From: Catenulispora rubra | Lineage (GTDB): Bacteria; Actinomycetota; Actinomycetes; Streptomycetales; Catenulisporaceae | Length of the DNA stretch: 64,000 bases | NCBI RefSeq assembly: GCF_015356825.1 | Contig: NZ_JAACYW010000001.1 | Coordinates: 62,001 to 126,000, forward strand | Direction: 5' to 3' | Shown: positions 43,196 to 51,752 of the stretch, one piece after another | Position numbering within the stretch: position 1 is the first letter of the stretch | Layout: each line of letters begins with the position of its first letter | Made by a program: the position numbers and the translations under genes | Notes under the pieces: model-generated | What the model was told of the DNA's origin: nothing | The model's database searches: none | The model's input: only the letters and a program-made list of their open reading frames with translations

Positions 43196-43696
43196 CTACT
43201 GATCGACGGTGAAAATCACCGCGCGCCCGGCCTCAGCGGCTGTCTGGAAGAACACGTCCAGGCCGCGGAAGTTCGCCCAGGTGTATTCGAAGTCCTCATC
43301 GCTACGAAAACCTTGATAGTCCGAGAACTCCAGAGTGTCATAACGCCGACGAAGCCACGCCTCGTCGATCGGAGCCAGCGCCGCAGCAACCTCCGGGACC
43401 TGCTCGGCACGCACCAGGGCAACCACATAGTCCTCGCCCTCGTACAACTGCATCCCACCCAACACGACATGGGACAGCGGAAACGAACCGCCGGCCAGGT
43501 CCAGCGTCCCGTCGGACAGGCACCGGTGCAGCGCGTCCCACGCCTTGTCGGTCTCGAACTCGAACCGGGGATCCCAGGATTCCGCGAACTCCTCGTACTC
43601 CTCGATCACCCGAGTGATGTCCTCGTCATCCTCAGCTTCCAGCAACCGAGCCACCATCCCGGCATTGATCGCGTAGTGAACGCCACGGCAACCCAC
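43196..43696 (-). CDS. DUF1877 (YfbM-like) protein
   Basis: A 166-residue DUF1877 protein. The family opening GCRGVHYAI directly follows the GTG start at 43696, which has AGGAGG seven bases upstream; the longer frame to 43816 is not supported. Acidic stretch EAEDDEDITRVIEEYEEF and the family elements DKAWDALHRCL, VVLGGMQLY are present. These proteins are small, soluble, and often found singly or as immunity-type genes; no enzymatic role is established. Confidence 0.82.
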   Translation of the reverse strand: MGCRGVHYAINAGMVARLLEAEDDEDITRVIEEYEEFAESWDPRFEFETDKAWDALHRCLSDGTLDLAGGSFPLSHVVLGGMQLYEGEDYVVALVRAEQVPEVAAALAPIDEAWLRRRYDTLEFSDYQGFRSDEDFEYTWANFRGLDVFFQTAAEAGRAVIFTVDQ

Positions 43697-43855
43697 CAGA
43701 ACCCCTCCTCGACCAAGCCAGAACGAACGGCTTAGGACCGCCGACCGCGAACAGCTTCGGGAGACGGCCGCCGGACGTCGCGAACATGGCGCGAGGCTAG
43801 CGACCGCATACGACACTCATCGTTTCCCACCCTCCGAACACCGCAAGTGTCCTGT

Positions 43856-44403
43856 TCAGAGCGCTCCGGCCTCCGGCCAGTTCGACCAGTGGGTGTTCGG
43901 TGGATGCTGCGGTCGGTAACGCGCGGTGTCGCCGGTTTCCAGCACCTCGGCGAGCATTCAGAAGGTCTCGTCCGCATCCACCTCGTCGGCAAAGCCATCC
44001 ATCAGACCTTCCGGATGACGCCGTTCGTCGAGGGTCAGGATCATCGGCAGGTCCCCGGGCAGCCGCCGGTATAGCTCGGTGGTGTCGGCCAGCAGCAGAC
44101 TACGGTGCGCCGGCACGAGCAGGCGTAGGGCCCGCTCCTCGACCAGCTCCAAGAAGCTGCCGTCGCCGCGGAAGCCCGGCTCTCCCTGGTCAGGCAGTTG
44201 CCGAAGGTGTGCACCACATCGAAGAGGTTGCCGCCGCGCGGGTTGCAGCCGACGAGTTCGACGACCATCGCCCACCGCTCCGGATCGCGCATCAGACGCA
44301 GACGTGCGTCTACCGGGTAGTAATAGCCGTTGTTGAAGTCGGGGAACTCCGCGTTGTCCGCCGCTTGCGTGAACTGGGCCTTGATCGCCGACGCACTCAT
44401 CAC
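43856..44403 (-). pseudogene. Frameshifted DUF7003-like gene
   Basis: Two minus-strand frames join into one protein. Frame one (from 44403 or 44400) reads SASAIKAQFTQAADNAEFPD and NNGYYYPVDARLRLMRD as far as HTFGNCLTRE near 44190. The sense then continues in a second frame as PGFRGDGSFLELVEERALRL to EVDADETF, where a TGA (43958-43960) stops it. After that stop the same frame continues with MLAEVLETGDTARYRPQ and NTHWSNWPEAGAL to a TGA at 43856-43858. One frameshift plus one in-frame stop make it a pseudogene, unless both are sequence errors. The DUF7003 assignment is from recalled family pattern. Confidence 0.6.
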
Positions 44404-44469
44404 TCGGACGACAGTACGCGCCGCTCCCGACGAAGCCCGCCGCGAGGAACCGGAGACAGTCGAATGGGC

Positions 44470-45231
44470 TCACGGCATGCCGCCGTCAACCCGAAGCGTC
44501 GCTCCCGTCGTGTAGGCGGAAGCGTCCGAGATCAGGTAGAGCATGGCACCGACCACCTCGACGGGCTCTCCGATGCGCTGCAACGCATGCGGGCGCACGC
44601 CGACCTCGAGCGCAGAACGGTCCCAGTCCGCGGTGGCTCCGGTGGCGAACGGGCCGGCCATCAGCGTATTGACCCGTACCGACGAACCGAAGGCCTTCGC
44701 GAGACCTTCAGTCAGCGAGTTGAGCCCCGCTTTCGCTGCCGCGTAGGGCAGGATCGCCGGCGTGGGCCGAATCGACCCGGTGGAGCTCACGTTCACGATC
44801 GAACCGCGGCCGGCCGCCACCATCCGCTCGCCGACCAGTGCCGAGAGCCGGAACGGGCCCTTCAAGTTGACGTTCACCACCGCGTCGAACAGCTTCTCCG
44901 TCACCGATCCGAGGGAGTCGTAGAGCGGAGACATGCCGGCGTTGTTGATCAGCCCGTCGATCCGCCCGAACCGCTCGTAGACGGCGTCGACCAGTCCGGG
45001 CAGCTCGTCCCACCGGCCGACGTGAACGCCATAGGGCATCGCGGTCCGACCGGTGGCCTCCTCGATCTCGCAGGCGACGGCCGCGCAGGCGTCGCGGTCC
45101 CGGCTGGCGACGACGACGTCGGCACCGCACGCCGCAGCGGCCCTGGCCATCTCCCGGCCGAGCCCGCGGCTGCCGCCGGTGATCAGGACGACCCGGTCGG
45201 TCAGGTCGAAGAGCTCGTCCGCGTAGCCCAT
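44470..45231 (-). CDS. Short-chain dehydrogenase/reductase
   Basis: A 253-residue classical SDR: LITGGSRGLGREMARAA, NNAGMS, NVSSTGSIRP and YAAAKAG; the end is TTGATLRVDGGMP. It is the last gene of the long minus-strand operon that begins with the Liv-type permease. One base separates it from the DUF1330 stop, so it is translated as part of the series. Probably oxidises a hydroxyl group in the island's substrate or intermediates. Confidence 0.9.
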   Translation of the reverse strand: MGYADELFDLTDRVVLITGGSRGLGREMARAAAACGADVVVASRDRDACAAVACEIEEATGRTAMPYGVHVGRWDELPGLVDAVYERFGRIDGLINNAGMSPLYDSLGSVTEKLFDAVVNVNLKGPFRLSALVGERMVAAGRGSIVNVSSTGSIRPTPAILPYAAAKAGLNSLTEGLAKAFGSSVRVNTLMAGPFATGATADWDRSALEVGVRPHALQRIGEPVEVVGAMLYLISDASAYTTGATLRVDGGMP

Positions 45232-45232
45232 T

Positions 45233-45559
45233 TCAGTGTGCCGTGTCGTTCGGGCGCCGCGGCGGTATCTCGAACCCAGACACGATCACGGCGTTGGTCT
45301 CGGCCGCACCGTGCCGAAGCGGCTTGGCCGCGGCGTACGACGCCGACTCGTACCAGTCCCGAGCCGCCGCCACGGACGGGAACTCCAGGACGACCGTCCG
45401 GTTGCCGTGCCACTCTCCCTCCAAAAGCTGCGGCTGGTCGTCGACAGCCAAGACGGAACCCGCGCCCTCGACGAGCGACGACCCGGCCGCCCGGCCGTAG
45501 GCGTCCATCCCCGCTTGGTCCTTGACCACCTCGGTCAGGATGACGTATCCCTTCGGCAT
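45233..45559 (-). CDS. DUF1330 domain protein
   Basis: A 108-residue ferredoxin-like-fold (dimeric alpha/beta barrel) protein of DUF1330: GYVILTEVVKDQAGMDAY, LEGEWHGNRTVVLEFPSVAAARDWYES are family elements. Members are small cytoplasmic proteins of uncertain role, often beside dehydrogenases. AAGGAG is 7 bases before the ATG at 45559. It sits between two SDR genes in the minus-strand operon. Confidence 0.85.
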   Translation of the reverse strand: MPKGYVILTEVVKDQAGMDAYGRAAGSSLVEGAGSVLAVDDQPQLLEGEWHGNRTVVLEFPSVAAARDWYESASYAAAKPLRHGAAETNAVIVSGFEIPPRRPNDTAH

Positions 45560-45587
45560 ATCACTTCTCCTTCGCCGCGCCGGCCGC

Positions 45588-46349
45588 TCAGCCCGCCGGG
45601 CGGACGTGGATCACGTCCTGGGCGATCTCGGCCGGCCGGGTGAGCACCTCGACCAGGATCTCGGCGACGGTCGCGGACAGAAGCGGCTTCGCGGCCCCGA
45701 CTCTGGCCAGGTAGCCGTCGGCGTCCCATACCGGCCGGGCACGCTCACGGTCCTCGAGCGTGAAGTTGTTCTCGAAGAAGGCCGAGTCCGAGACGGAACC
45801 GATGATCGCCAAAGTGACGCGGATGCCGTCCGTGCGCAGGTCCTTGCGCATCGCGTTGGTGAAGCCGTTCAGGCCGTGCTTGCCGGCCGCGTACAAGCCC
45901 ATCAGCGGCATGTGATCGAGGGTGATCTCCGAGGAGATGTTGAGGATGTCACCGCCGCCAGCGGCGCGGAGCAGCGGCACCGCCGACCGGGTCGTATGGA
46001 TGGGGCCCAGGAGGTTGGTGCCGACGCAGGCCTCGATGTCCTCGTCGGTCGCCTCGTCGATCGCCCGGATCCGGGCCGCGCCCGCGCTGTTGACCAAGAT
46101 GTCGATCCTTCCGAACCGCTCGCCGATCTCGGCGAAGGCCGCCCGGACGCTGCCGCTGTCGGCGATGTCGGTCCTGATCCCGATCGCCGAACCCCCGACC
46201 TCGGCGACGGCCGACTCCAGTCGATCGGAGCGACGTGCGAGCAGCACGACATGCGCTCCGGCTTCGGCCAGCTGCTGGGCCACGGCTTTGCCGACCCCCG
46301 TCGAGCCGCCACTGATGACCGCGACCTTGCCTTCGACACTTCTTGTCAT
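45588..46349 (-). CDS. Short-chain dehydrogenase/reductase
   Basis: A 253-residue SDR: VISGGSTGVGKAVAQQL, LLARRSDRLE (Arg at beta-2, hinting at NADP), VNSAGAARI, NISSEITLDHMP and YAAGKHG (YxxxK). The C-terminus lacks the usual VDGG end and instead reads AQDVIHVRPAG, a pattern seen in YdfG-like members. AGGGAAG precedes the ATG. Part of the Liv-SDR operon. Confidence 0.89.
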   Translation of the reverse strand: MTRSVEGKVAVISGGSTGVGKAVAQQLAEAGAHVVLLARRSDRLESAVAEVGGSAIGIRTDIADSGSVRAAFAEIGERFGRIDILVNSAGAARIRAIDEATDEDIEACVGTNLLGPIHTTRSAVPLLRAAGGGDILNISSEITLDHMPLMGLYAAGKHGLNGFTNAMRKDLRTDGIRVTLAIIGSVSDSAFFENNFTLEDRERARPVWDADGYLARVGAAKPLLSATVAEILVEVLTRPAEIAQDVIHVRPAG

Positions 46350-46418
46350 AGTGGCTTCCCTGGAAATCGGTGATGAGAGATCAGAGCTGGAAGTGGTTGG
46401 TGACCTCGGGAATCAGGG

Positions 46419-47249
46419 TCACCTGGCGAAGCCGGCGCCCAGGACAGCGGCCACGGCTCCACCATCGACGAGCAGGTCGGTGCCGGAAATGAAGCGCGCG
46501 GCGGGGCTGAGCAAGAAGTCGACGGCGACGGCGATGTCCTCCGGGGTGCCCAAGCTCCTCGCGGCAGAGCCGTCCACCATGGCGCGCATGCGAGCGCCGC
46601 TCGGTCCGTCGAGTTCAGCGCGCCCCATCGCCGTGGAGATGACACCTGGGCTGACGCTGTTGATCCGGGCCCCTCGCTCGCCCCAGCTCCGGCTCGCGCC
46701 CTGCACCCGCAGGCGGTTGGCGAATTTGGCGAAGCTGTAGGCCATGCCGGCGTCCTTGAAGTTGGCCTCCGCCGCAACCGGCAGCGACAGCAGGTCGTCC
46801 GCCGGCATCGAGCGAAGAGCCGAGGCCTCGGCAGGAGTCAGGACGTCGGGATGGAAATACCCGGACATGCTAGCGATGATCACACCCGCTCCGCCGCTGG
46901 CGATGACGCTGCCGAACTCGTCCGTAACCAACGCCACGCCGAGCAGGTCAACGGCAAGGACCGCCGGCACCGACGCCTGCACCGGTGAGAGCCCAGCAGT
47001 GTGAACGAGCCGAGTGACCGGCCCGAGGGACTCCGCATGTCGGGCCAAGGCCGAGACCGACTCCCGGGACGTCACGTCGACGATGCTCGTGGTGACGGAG
47101 TATCCGGCATCACCGAGCCGGGCCGCGGCCGCGTCGAGGGTACTCGCGTCGACATCCGCCAAGAGCACCCGCAGGCCGCTCCCGATCCGCTGGGCCACGT
47201 CCTGACCCATGCCGCCGGCACCGACGACCACCAGTACTTCCCGCTCCAT
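46419..47249 (-). CDS. Short-chain dehydrogenase/reductase (divergent, GAGGMG loop)
   Basis: A 276-residue SDR-family protein: VVVGAGGMGQDVAQRI nucleotide loop, VLLADVD, VHTAGLS, ASMSGYFHP and YSFAKFANRLRVQ (YxxxK). A long insertion (ASALRSMPADDLLSLP) sits between the Ser and Tyr motifs. ATG 47249 follows GGAAGGG; the in-frame ATG at 47276 is less well placed. The family with this insertion is common in actinobacterial lipid and steroid clusters. Member of the Liv-SDR operon. Confidence 0.87.
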   Translation of the reverse strand: MEREVLVVVGAGGMGQDVAQRIGSGLRVLLADVDASTLDAAAARLGDAGYSVTTSIVDVTSRESVSALARHAESLGPVTRLVHTAGLSPVQASVPAVLAVDLLGVALVTDEFGSVIASGGAGVIIASMSGYFHPDVLTPAEASALRSMPADDLLSLPVAAEANFKDAGMAYSFAKFANRLRVQGASRSWGERGARINSVSPGVISTAMGRAELDGPSGARMRAMVDGSAARSLGTPEDIAVAVDFLLSPAARFISGTDLLVDGGAVAAVLGAGFAR

Positions 47250-47276
47250 AGGAGCACCCTTCCTTTCGAGCAACAT

Positions 47277-47594
47277 TCAGTCCGAAGCGGGCAGCGGCTT
47301 CGCGGCCTTGACGGTCATCGGGACCCCGTCGGAGCTCAGCTCGCCCGAACCGGAGGAGACACAGAGGAGTTCGAGGGTCTCGGCAGCGTCTACGTAGCGC
47401 TTGCCGATAAGCGTGACGGGAGCGGTCCCCTCGGCGGACGGCGTCGGCGGGCTCTGCGCGGGAACCATCGGGCTCCCGCCACAGGTCACGGTCGGCTGGT
47501 CCGTGCCGGGGACCCGGATCACGACGACCCGGGCGCCGCACACAGTGCTGGCGAGCTGGTCACCGGGACGCAGGGTCGGAGCCGTTGAGGTCAT
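47277..47594 (-). CDS. Small conserved hypothetical protein (two-cysteine, beta-rich)
   Basis: A 105-residue protein with no transmembrane helix: LRPGDQLASTVCGARVVVIRV, TVTCGGSPMV, then GKRYVDAAETLELLCVSSGSG and the tail KAAKPLPASD. I recall similar small proteins encoded in actinobacterial acyl-CoA clusters, but no function is known to me. AAAGGA precedes ATG 47594. It overlaps the upstream small membrane protein gene by 35 bases, so the two are likely co-translated and may act together. Confidence 0.65.
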   Translation of the reverse strand: MTSTAPTLRPGDQLASTVCGARVVVIRVPGTDQPTVTCGGSPMVPAQSPPTPSAEGTAPVTLIGKRYVDAAETLELLCVSSGSGELSSDGVPMTVKAAKPLPASD

Positions 47595-47943
47595 GGCGAT
47601 TGTCCTTTTCGAGCAGGCGGTCGGCGAGCAGAGTCAGGTCGTAGGACTGGCGCGCCATCCAGAACCGCAGGAAGGCCGTCAGCGAATAGCGGAGGAACAG
47701 GGCTGAACCCACCACGCTCGCGACGATGCCGCCGAGGCCGATCGTGATGGCGTCGCGTTGGACGAGTGCGTCGCTGGTGTTGTGGGAGACCGCGTAGGCC
47801 ACGATGCCGAGCACCGGGCCCAGCACCATGAGCACGATGCCCAGGCGCAGCCAGAGGCCGGCCCGGCCGGCCGCCGGGTCCGGGATCTTCAGCGCCGCCA
47901 GATCACGGACGAAGCGTTCTGCGCGCGTATCGGTGGATGTCAC
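47560..47943 (-). CDS. Small two-helix membrane protein, hypothetical
   Basis: A 127-residue protein with two predicted transmembrane helices (LGIVLMVLGPVLGIVAYAV and ITIGLGGIVASVVGSALFL) and a basic, cytoplasmic-looking tail SYDLTLLADRLLEKD. Its ATG overlaps the LivF stop (ATGA), and its end overlaps the next gene. The position directly behind an ABC importer suggests an accessory membrane component, but no function is known. Confidence 0.68.
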   Translation of the reverse strand: MTSTDTRAERFVRDLAALKIPDPAAGRAGLWLRLGIVLMVLGPVLGIVAYAVSHNTSDALVQRDAITIGLGGIVASVVGSALFLRYSLTAFLRFWMARQSYDLTLLADRLLEKDNRHDLNGSDPASR

Positions 47944-48647
47944 GCGGGACTCCCCAGGTAGAGGGCTGACAGTTCGGCGCGCAACACGCCGTCGGGATGG
48001 CCTTGCTGCTTCACAGCGCCCCGCACGAGGACGGCCACGTGGTCGGCGATGCCGAGGACCGCGGTCGCGAACTGCTCGACGACGAGCACCGCGACTCCCT
48101 GCCGCGCGATCTCGGCCACCTGCTCGTAGAGCTGGCCGACGATCAACGGGGCCAGCCCCATGGAGAGCTCGTCGAGCAACAGCACAGCCGGATCGCAGGC
48201 CAGTCCCCTGGCGAGCGCGAGCATCTGCTGCTCGCCGCCGGAAAGCGTCCCGGCCGTCTGCGAAGCACGCTTGGCCAGAATCGGGAACCGCTCGAAGGCG
48301 ACAACCTCGACCTCGTCGCGCGACCTGCCGGTGAAGGTCATCATGCGGATGTTGTCGCGTACGGAGAGGTTGGGGAACACTCCGCGTCCTTCAGGGATGA
48401 GGCAAACCCCGGCCCGTGCCAGATCGCGCGGTGCCGCCCCGCTCATGTCCCGGCCACCGAGAAGCAGACCGCCCGCGGCAAGCGGATGGATGCCCGCGGC
48501 GACCCGCAGTGTGGTGGTCTTGCCCGCGCCGTTGGGACCAAGCAGCGCCACCACCTGTCCGGCGTCCACCCGCAGGTCCACGCCATGCAGGACGTTGACA
48601 CCATCGTAGGCGGCACGGACATCGCGCAGTTCGAGAAGAGCGCTCAC
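47940..48647 (-). CDS. livF: Liv-type ABC transporter ATPase (LivF)
   Basis: A 235-residue ABC ATPase of the branched-chain-amino-acid type: Walker A LLGPNGAGKTTTL, LSGGEQQMLALARGL signature, Walker B AVLLLDELSMGLAP and the H-loop region VLVVEQF (Gln/Phe in place of His, usual for LivF). Start GTG 48647 overlaps the LivG stop (GTGA). With LivG it powers uptake of the island's substrate, probably a carboxylic acid or amide rather than an amino acid. Confidence 0.9.
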   Translation of the reverse strand: MSALLELRDVRAAYDGVNVLHGVDLRVDAGQVVALLGPNGAGKTTTLRVAAGIHPLAAGGLLLGGRDMSGAAPRDLARAGVCLIPEGRGVFPNLSVRDNIRMMTFTGRSRDEVEVVAFERFPILAKRASQTAGTLSGGEQQMLALARGLACDPAVLLLDELSMGLAPLIVGQLYEQVAEIARQGVAVLVVEQFATAVLGIADHVAVLVRGAVKQQGHPDGVLRAELSALYLGSPA

Positions 48648-49354
48648 GAGTCCCCCAGATAGGCCGCGAGTACTCGCTCGTCCTGCCTGATCTCGGCCGG
48701 CGGGCCGACGGCGATGATCTTTCCGAGGTCGAGCACGTAGACCTCGTCGCACACGCTCATGACCAAGCCCATGTCGTGCTCGACCAGCACGACCGCGATG
48801 CCCTCGTCCGCGAGCGCGCGAAGCAGGGATGCGAAGCGTTCGGTCTCCTTGGCATCCTGTCCCGCTGCGGGTTCGTCGAGCAAGAGCACGGTGGGCCGGA
48901 CCGCCAGCGCCCGACCGACCTCGACCAGGCGGCCGACACCCGTAGGCAGTGTGTCCGGAGAAGCGTCAGCGACCGCTGTGAGCTCCAGCCTGGCGAGAAT
49001 CTCCCCCACCGCCTGCGCAGCCCTGCGCCGCTCGGGTCCCAGTTCGGCAGCCACGAGCAGGTTGTCGCGGATGCTGAGTCGGCCGAAGAGTTCCAGCCGT
49101 TGGAACGTCCGGGCCAATCCGCGGCGGGACCTGACCGAAGGCCGGGTCCGGGTGACGTCCCGGCCCCCGAGCCGGACCCGGCCCGACGGCGGCGTCCGCA
49201 GCCCGGAGATCACGTCGAACAGCGTGCTCTTGCCTGCTCCGTTGGGCCCGATCAGGCCGGTGACCCGGCCTTCGGCTGCCGCCAGGTCGACTCCGTCCAG
49301 CACCTTGTTGGCGCCGAACGCCACCGACACGCTCTCAACCTCCAGCGATGCCAC
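48644..49354 (-). CDS. livG: Liv-type ABC transporter ATPase (LivG)
   Basis: A 236-residue ABC ATPase: Walker A LIGPNGAGKSTLF, Q-loop LARTFQRLELF, Walker B TVLLLDEPAAGQD, and VVLVEHDMGLVMSVCD. The signature, normally LSGGQ, reads LPTGVGRLVEVGRAL, a variant seen in actinobacterial LivG proteins. The start overlaps the permease stop by 20 bases. Partner of LivF. Confidence 0.9.
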   Translation of the reverse strand: MASLEVESVSVAFGANKVLDGVDLAAAEGRVTGLIGPNGAGKSTLFDVISGLRTPPSGRVRLGGRDVTRTRPSVRSRRGLARTFQRLELFGRLSIRDNLLVAAELGPERRRAAQAVGEILARLELTAVADASPDTLPTGVGRLVEVGRALAVRPTVLLLDEPAAGQDAKETERFASLLRALADEGIAVVLVEHDMGLVMSVCDEVYVLDLGKIIAVGPPAEIRQDERVLAAYLGDS

Positions 49355-51464
49355 GGGTCAGCGCCTCCTCGTCGTCCGCGCGCCACGCACGCCGCACGCC
49401 CCACCACTCGACCGGGACGTCCCGTGACTCGTCCGCCACGCCGGAAACCGCGGACCGTCGCGCGGCCGCGAACAACCGCGCGGCGTAGAACACGACGATC
49501 GCGCCGCCGGTGAAATACCAGCCGTCGATGACGTGCCCGAGGCGGAGAAGCCAGACCACGCCGAACCCGCCGAGGAGCGCCGAGAAGGCGATCCGGTCCC
49601 GGGCCAGGGGTTCCCACTCCGCGCGCAGCGTGGGAACCACACCCTCGGGGTTCTTGCCGACCCCGGCCGCAGCCAGACCGGGCGCGACAGCGGCGAGGTT
49701 CTGCGTCCACGGCGCGAGCGTCACCACCGCGGTCAGCGGCCCGACGAACACCGTGCCAGCGAACAGGCCGACACCCACCGAGCCGAGCCCGCCGATGACC
49801 GCGACCAAGAAGATCGGCAGCCCGCTCACGAAGTCGAACTGCCCGGCCGTGACCGCGCGCTCCTGCATGCTGTAGACGGCCCCACCGAGCCCGGCGATCC
49901 CCGCCGCCAGTGCGAACACCAGCACCCTGGCCAGCAGCAGATTGCCGCCGAGCGTCGCGTACGCGGCCTCGCTGTCGCGCAACGCGATCAGCCGGCGCCC
50001 GAACCTGCCACGCCGCAGCACCACGATGCCCAGCGAGACGAGCGCAAGACAGAACGCTGCGAATATCAGCAGCTGCGCGCCTTCGTGGATCTGGACCCCG
50101 AACAGTCCCGGACGCGCCGCTTGCAGGGAGCCCTGGTCGAACAGTGCGATCTGGATCCCGAGCAGATGGAACGTCGGCAGGGTGAAGACCCACCGGTCGA
50201 GGGTCACGGCGAACGCCGCGGTTCCCAGAGCCAGATACACCCCGGACAGCCTCAGCGCGGGGAGCGCGACGAGCGCTCCGACGGCGGCCGAGATGCCGAC
50301 GGCCGCGGCGAGGGCCCACAGTTCGCCGTGCGAGCCGAGGTGCGACCAGACGACCGCGCCGATCCCGGCCATGCTCAGCTGGCACAGCGAGACCTGGCCT
50401 GCGTATCCCGCGAGCGGAACGTAGGACAGGGCGACCAGGCCGAGGGAGAAGATCGGCCCGTACGTGAGGAGGTCCTCCGGGCTGAGAACCGTCGCCAGAA
50501 CCACCCCGAACGCGACGATTCCCGCCGCGAACATGAGCGCGCCGCGCATCGTGGGGATCGGGATCTGGCGAAGTCGGCGGTCTCGTCCCCGCAGGCGTCC
50601 ATGGGGGAAAGCCAGCAGCGCACCGAACAACAGCAGCGCCGGAGCGGCCTGCCGGAGCCCGGGCAGGAACTGGTTCTGCGGGAGATAGCCGGTCAGGAAG
50701 CTTTCGGTGCAGCCGACGACGACCGCCCCGAGGAACGTGAACGGCAGACTCCGCAGCCTCCCGAAGATGGCGGCGGCGTAGGCGCTGACGATGAGCAGCG
50801 AGAGCTGGCTCGCGTCCAGCGCGACGGTGGGGGCGATGAGGATGCCGCCGATCGCCGCGAGCTCGGCGCCGAGGATCCAGGCGAACCGATTGCTGCGGAC
50901 GGGATCAGCTCCGGTCAGCCCGACCAACGCCCGGTCGTCGACCGTGGCGCGCATCTGCGTGCCGGCCCTTGAACGGTAGAGCAGGAACCACAGGCCTACG
51001 GCGACGAGGACCGCGACGATCATCGTCGTGGCCTGATGCCAGGTGATCGCCGCCGGTCCGATGTGAAACGGCTTCCGGTCGGCGAAGAACGTCTGCAACG
51101 GGCGCGCGGTGTTGGGATTCCAGATCCACCGCGCAGCAGCGATCAGACCGCTGAGCAGCGCCACGGTCACCACCAGGCGCTGGGCTTCACCCAGTTCCTG
51201 CACCGGCCGGAACACGAACCGCTCGACGGCGAGGCCGAACGCCGGCCCGAGAACCAGGAGTACGACGGCCAGCGCGATCGGGACCGGCCAGCCCCAGCCG
51301 ACGGACAGCTGCCAGTAGGAGAACGCCGCCAACATGCCGGCTGCGCCGTGCGCGAAGTTGAAGACACCGGTGGTCGTGTACGTGACCACCAGCCCGCTGC
51401 CGATGATCGCGTAGATCGCGGCGGTGCTCAGGCCGATGATCCCGAATGTGAGGAACTGCTCCAT
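49335..51464 (-). CDS. livHM: Fused Liv-type permease (LivH-LivM)
   Basis: A 709-residue membrane protein carrying both permease domains that are separate in Escherichia coli. Residues 1-290 are LivH-like (FGIIGLSTAAIYAIIGSGLVVTYTTTGVFNFAHG at the start, helices to about 280); residues 300-640 are LivM-like (GQVSLCQLSMAGIGAVVWSH, RDSEAAYATLGGN). The C-terminal 60 residues are cytoplasmic. The fusion gives a fixed 1:1 permease pair. No binding-protein gene (livK) precedes it. First large gene of the minus-strand operon down to 44470; operator copy G lies about 240 bases upstream. Confidence 0.9.
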   Translation of the reverse strand: MEQFLTFGIIGLSTAAIYAIIGSGLVVTYTTTGVFNFAHGAAGMLAAFSYWQLSVGWGWPVPIALAVVLLVLGPAFGLAVERFVFRPVQELGEAQRLVVTVALLSGLIAAARWIWNPNTARPLQTFFADRKPFHIGPAAITWHQATTMIVAVLVAVGLWFLLYRSRAGTQMRATVDDRALVGLTGADPVRSNRFAWILGAELAAIGGILIAPTVALDASQLSLLIVSAYAAAIFGRLRSLPFTFLGAVVVGCTESFLTGYLPQNQFLPGLRQAAPALLLFGALLAFPHGRLRGRDRRLRQIPIPTMRGALMFAAGIVAFGVVLATVLSPEDLLTYGPIFSLGLVALSYVPLAGYAGQVSLCQLSMAGIGAVVWSHLGSHGELWALAAAVGISAAVGALVALPALRLSGVYLALGTAAFAVTLDRWVFTLPTFHLLGIQIALFDQGSLQAARPGLFGVQIHEGAQLLIFAAFCLALVSLGIVVLRRGRFGRRLIALRDSEAAYATLGGNLLLARVLVFALAAGIAGLGGAVYSMQERAVTAGQFDFVSGLPIFLVAVIGGLGSVGVGLFAGTVFVGPLTAVVTLAPWTQNLAAVAPGLAAAGVGKNPEGVVPTLRAEWEPLARDRIAFSALLGGFGVVWLLRLGHVIDGWYFTGGAIVVFYAARLFAAARRSAVSGVADESRDVPVEWWGVRRAWRADDEEALTRGIAGG

Positions 51465-51477
51465 GGCGCGGCGCTGC

Positions 51478-51516
51478 TCAGGCTCTCGGGGCAGTGCTGG
51501 TCTTCGGCGGATTCAC
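51478..51516 (-). CDS. Possible 12-codon leader or remnant before the permease gene
   Basis: Minus-strand GTG 51514-51516, preceded by an excellent GAGGAGGA five bases away, opens a frame of 12 codons (VNPPKTSTAPRA) ending at TGA 51478-51480, 13 bases before the permease ATG. The permease itself has only a weak ribosome-binding site, so translation of the short frame could feed the permease by coupling. It could also be the scar of a deleted upstream gene such as the missing binding protein. Evidence is only the strong ribosome-binding site. Confidence 0.35.
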   Translation of the reverse strand: MNPPKTSTAPRA

Positions 51517-51700
51517 GGTTTCCTCCTCGTTGCCGATCGCGGTCGGCTGGCGGATGTGAACTTCTCGTCGGCGACCGTCCGGGCCGAGGGCCGATGGGTG
51601 GCCGGGGCCGGGTGAACCCGGTCTGTGTCCCACATGAAGGTCTGAGCAGCGAGTTCGGAACACGGTGCGAAACCGGGCGAGTCTTCCGCTCTCTGTGTCT

Positions 51701-51727
51701 GTAAATTAGCTTCTCATTGACGGAGAA
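51701..51727. promoter_or_regulatory. Island operator copy G (PPOX gene, perhaps also Liv operon)
   Basis: GTAAAT-TAG-CTTCTC-N7-GAGAA: the right half is good and the N3/N7 spacing is kept, but the first half-site is poor. It ends 25 bases before the GTG at 51753. The region 51517-51700 shows no other feature I can support. Confidence 0.5.
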
Positions 51728-51752
51728 TCAACCATCCAGCCGAGGAGGGGCA

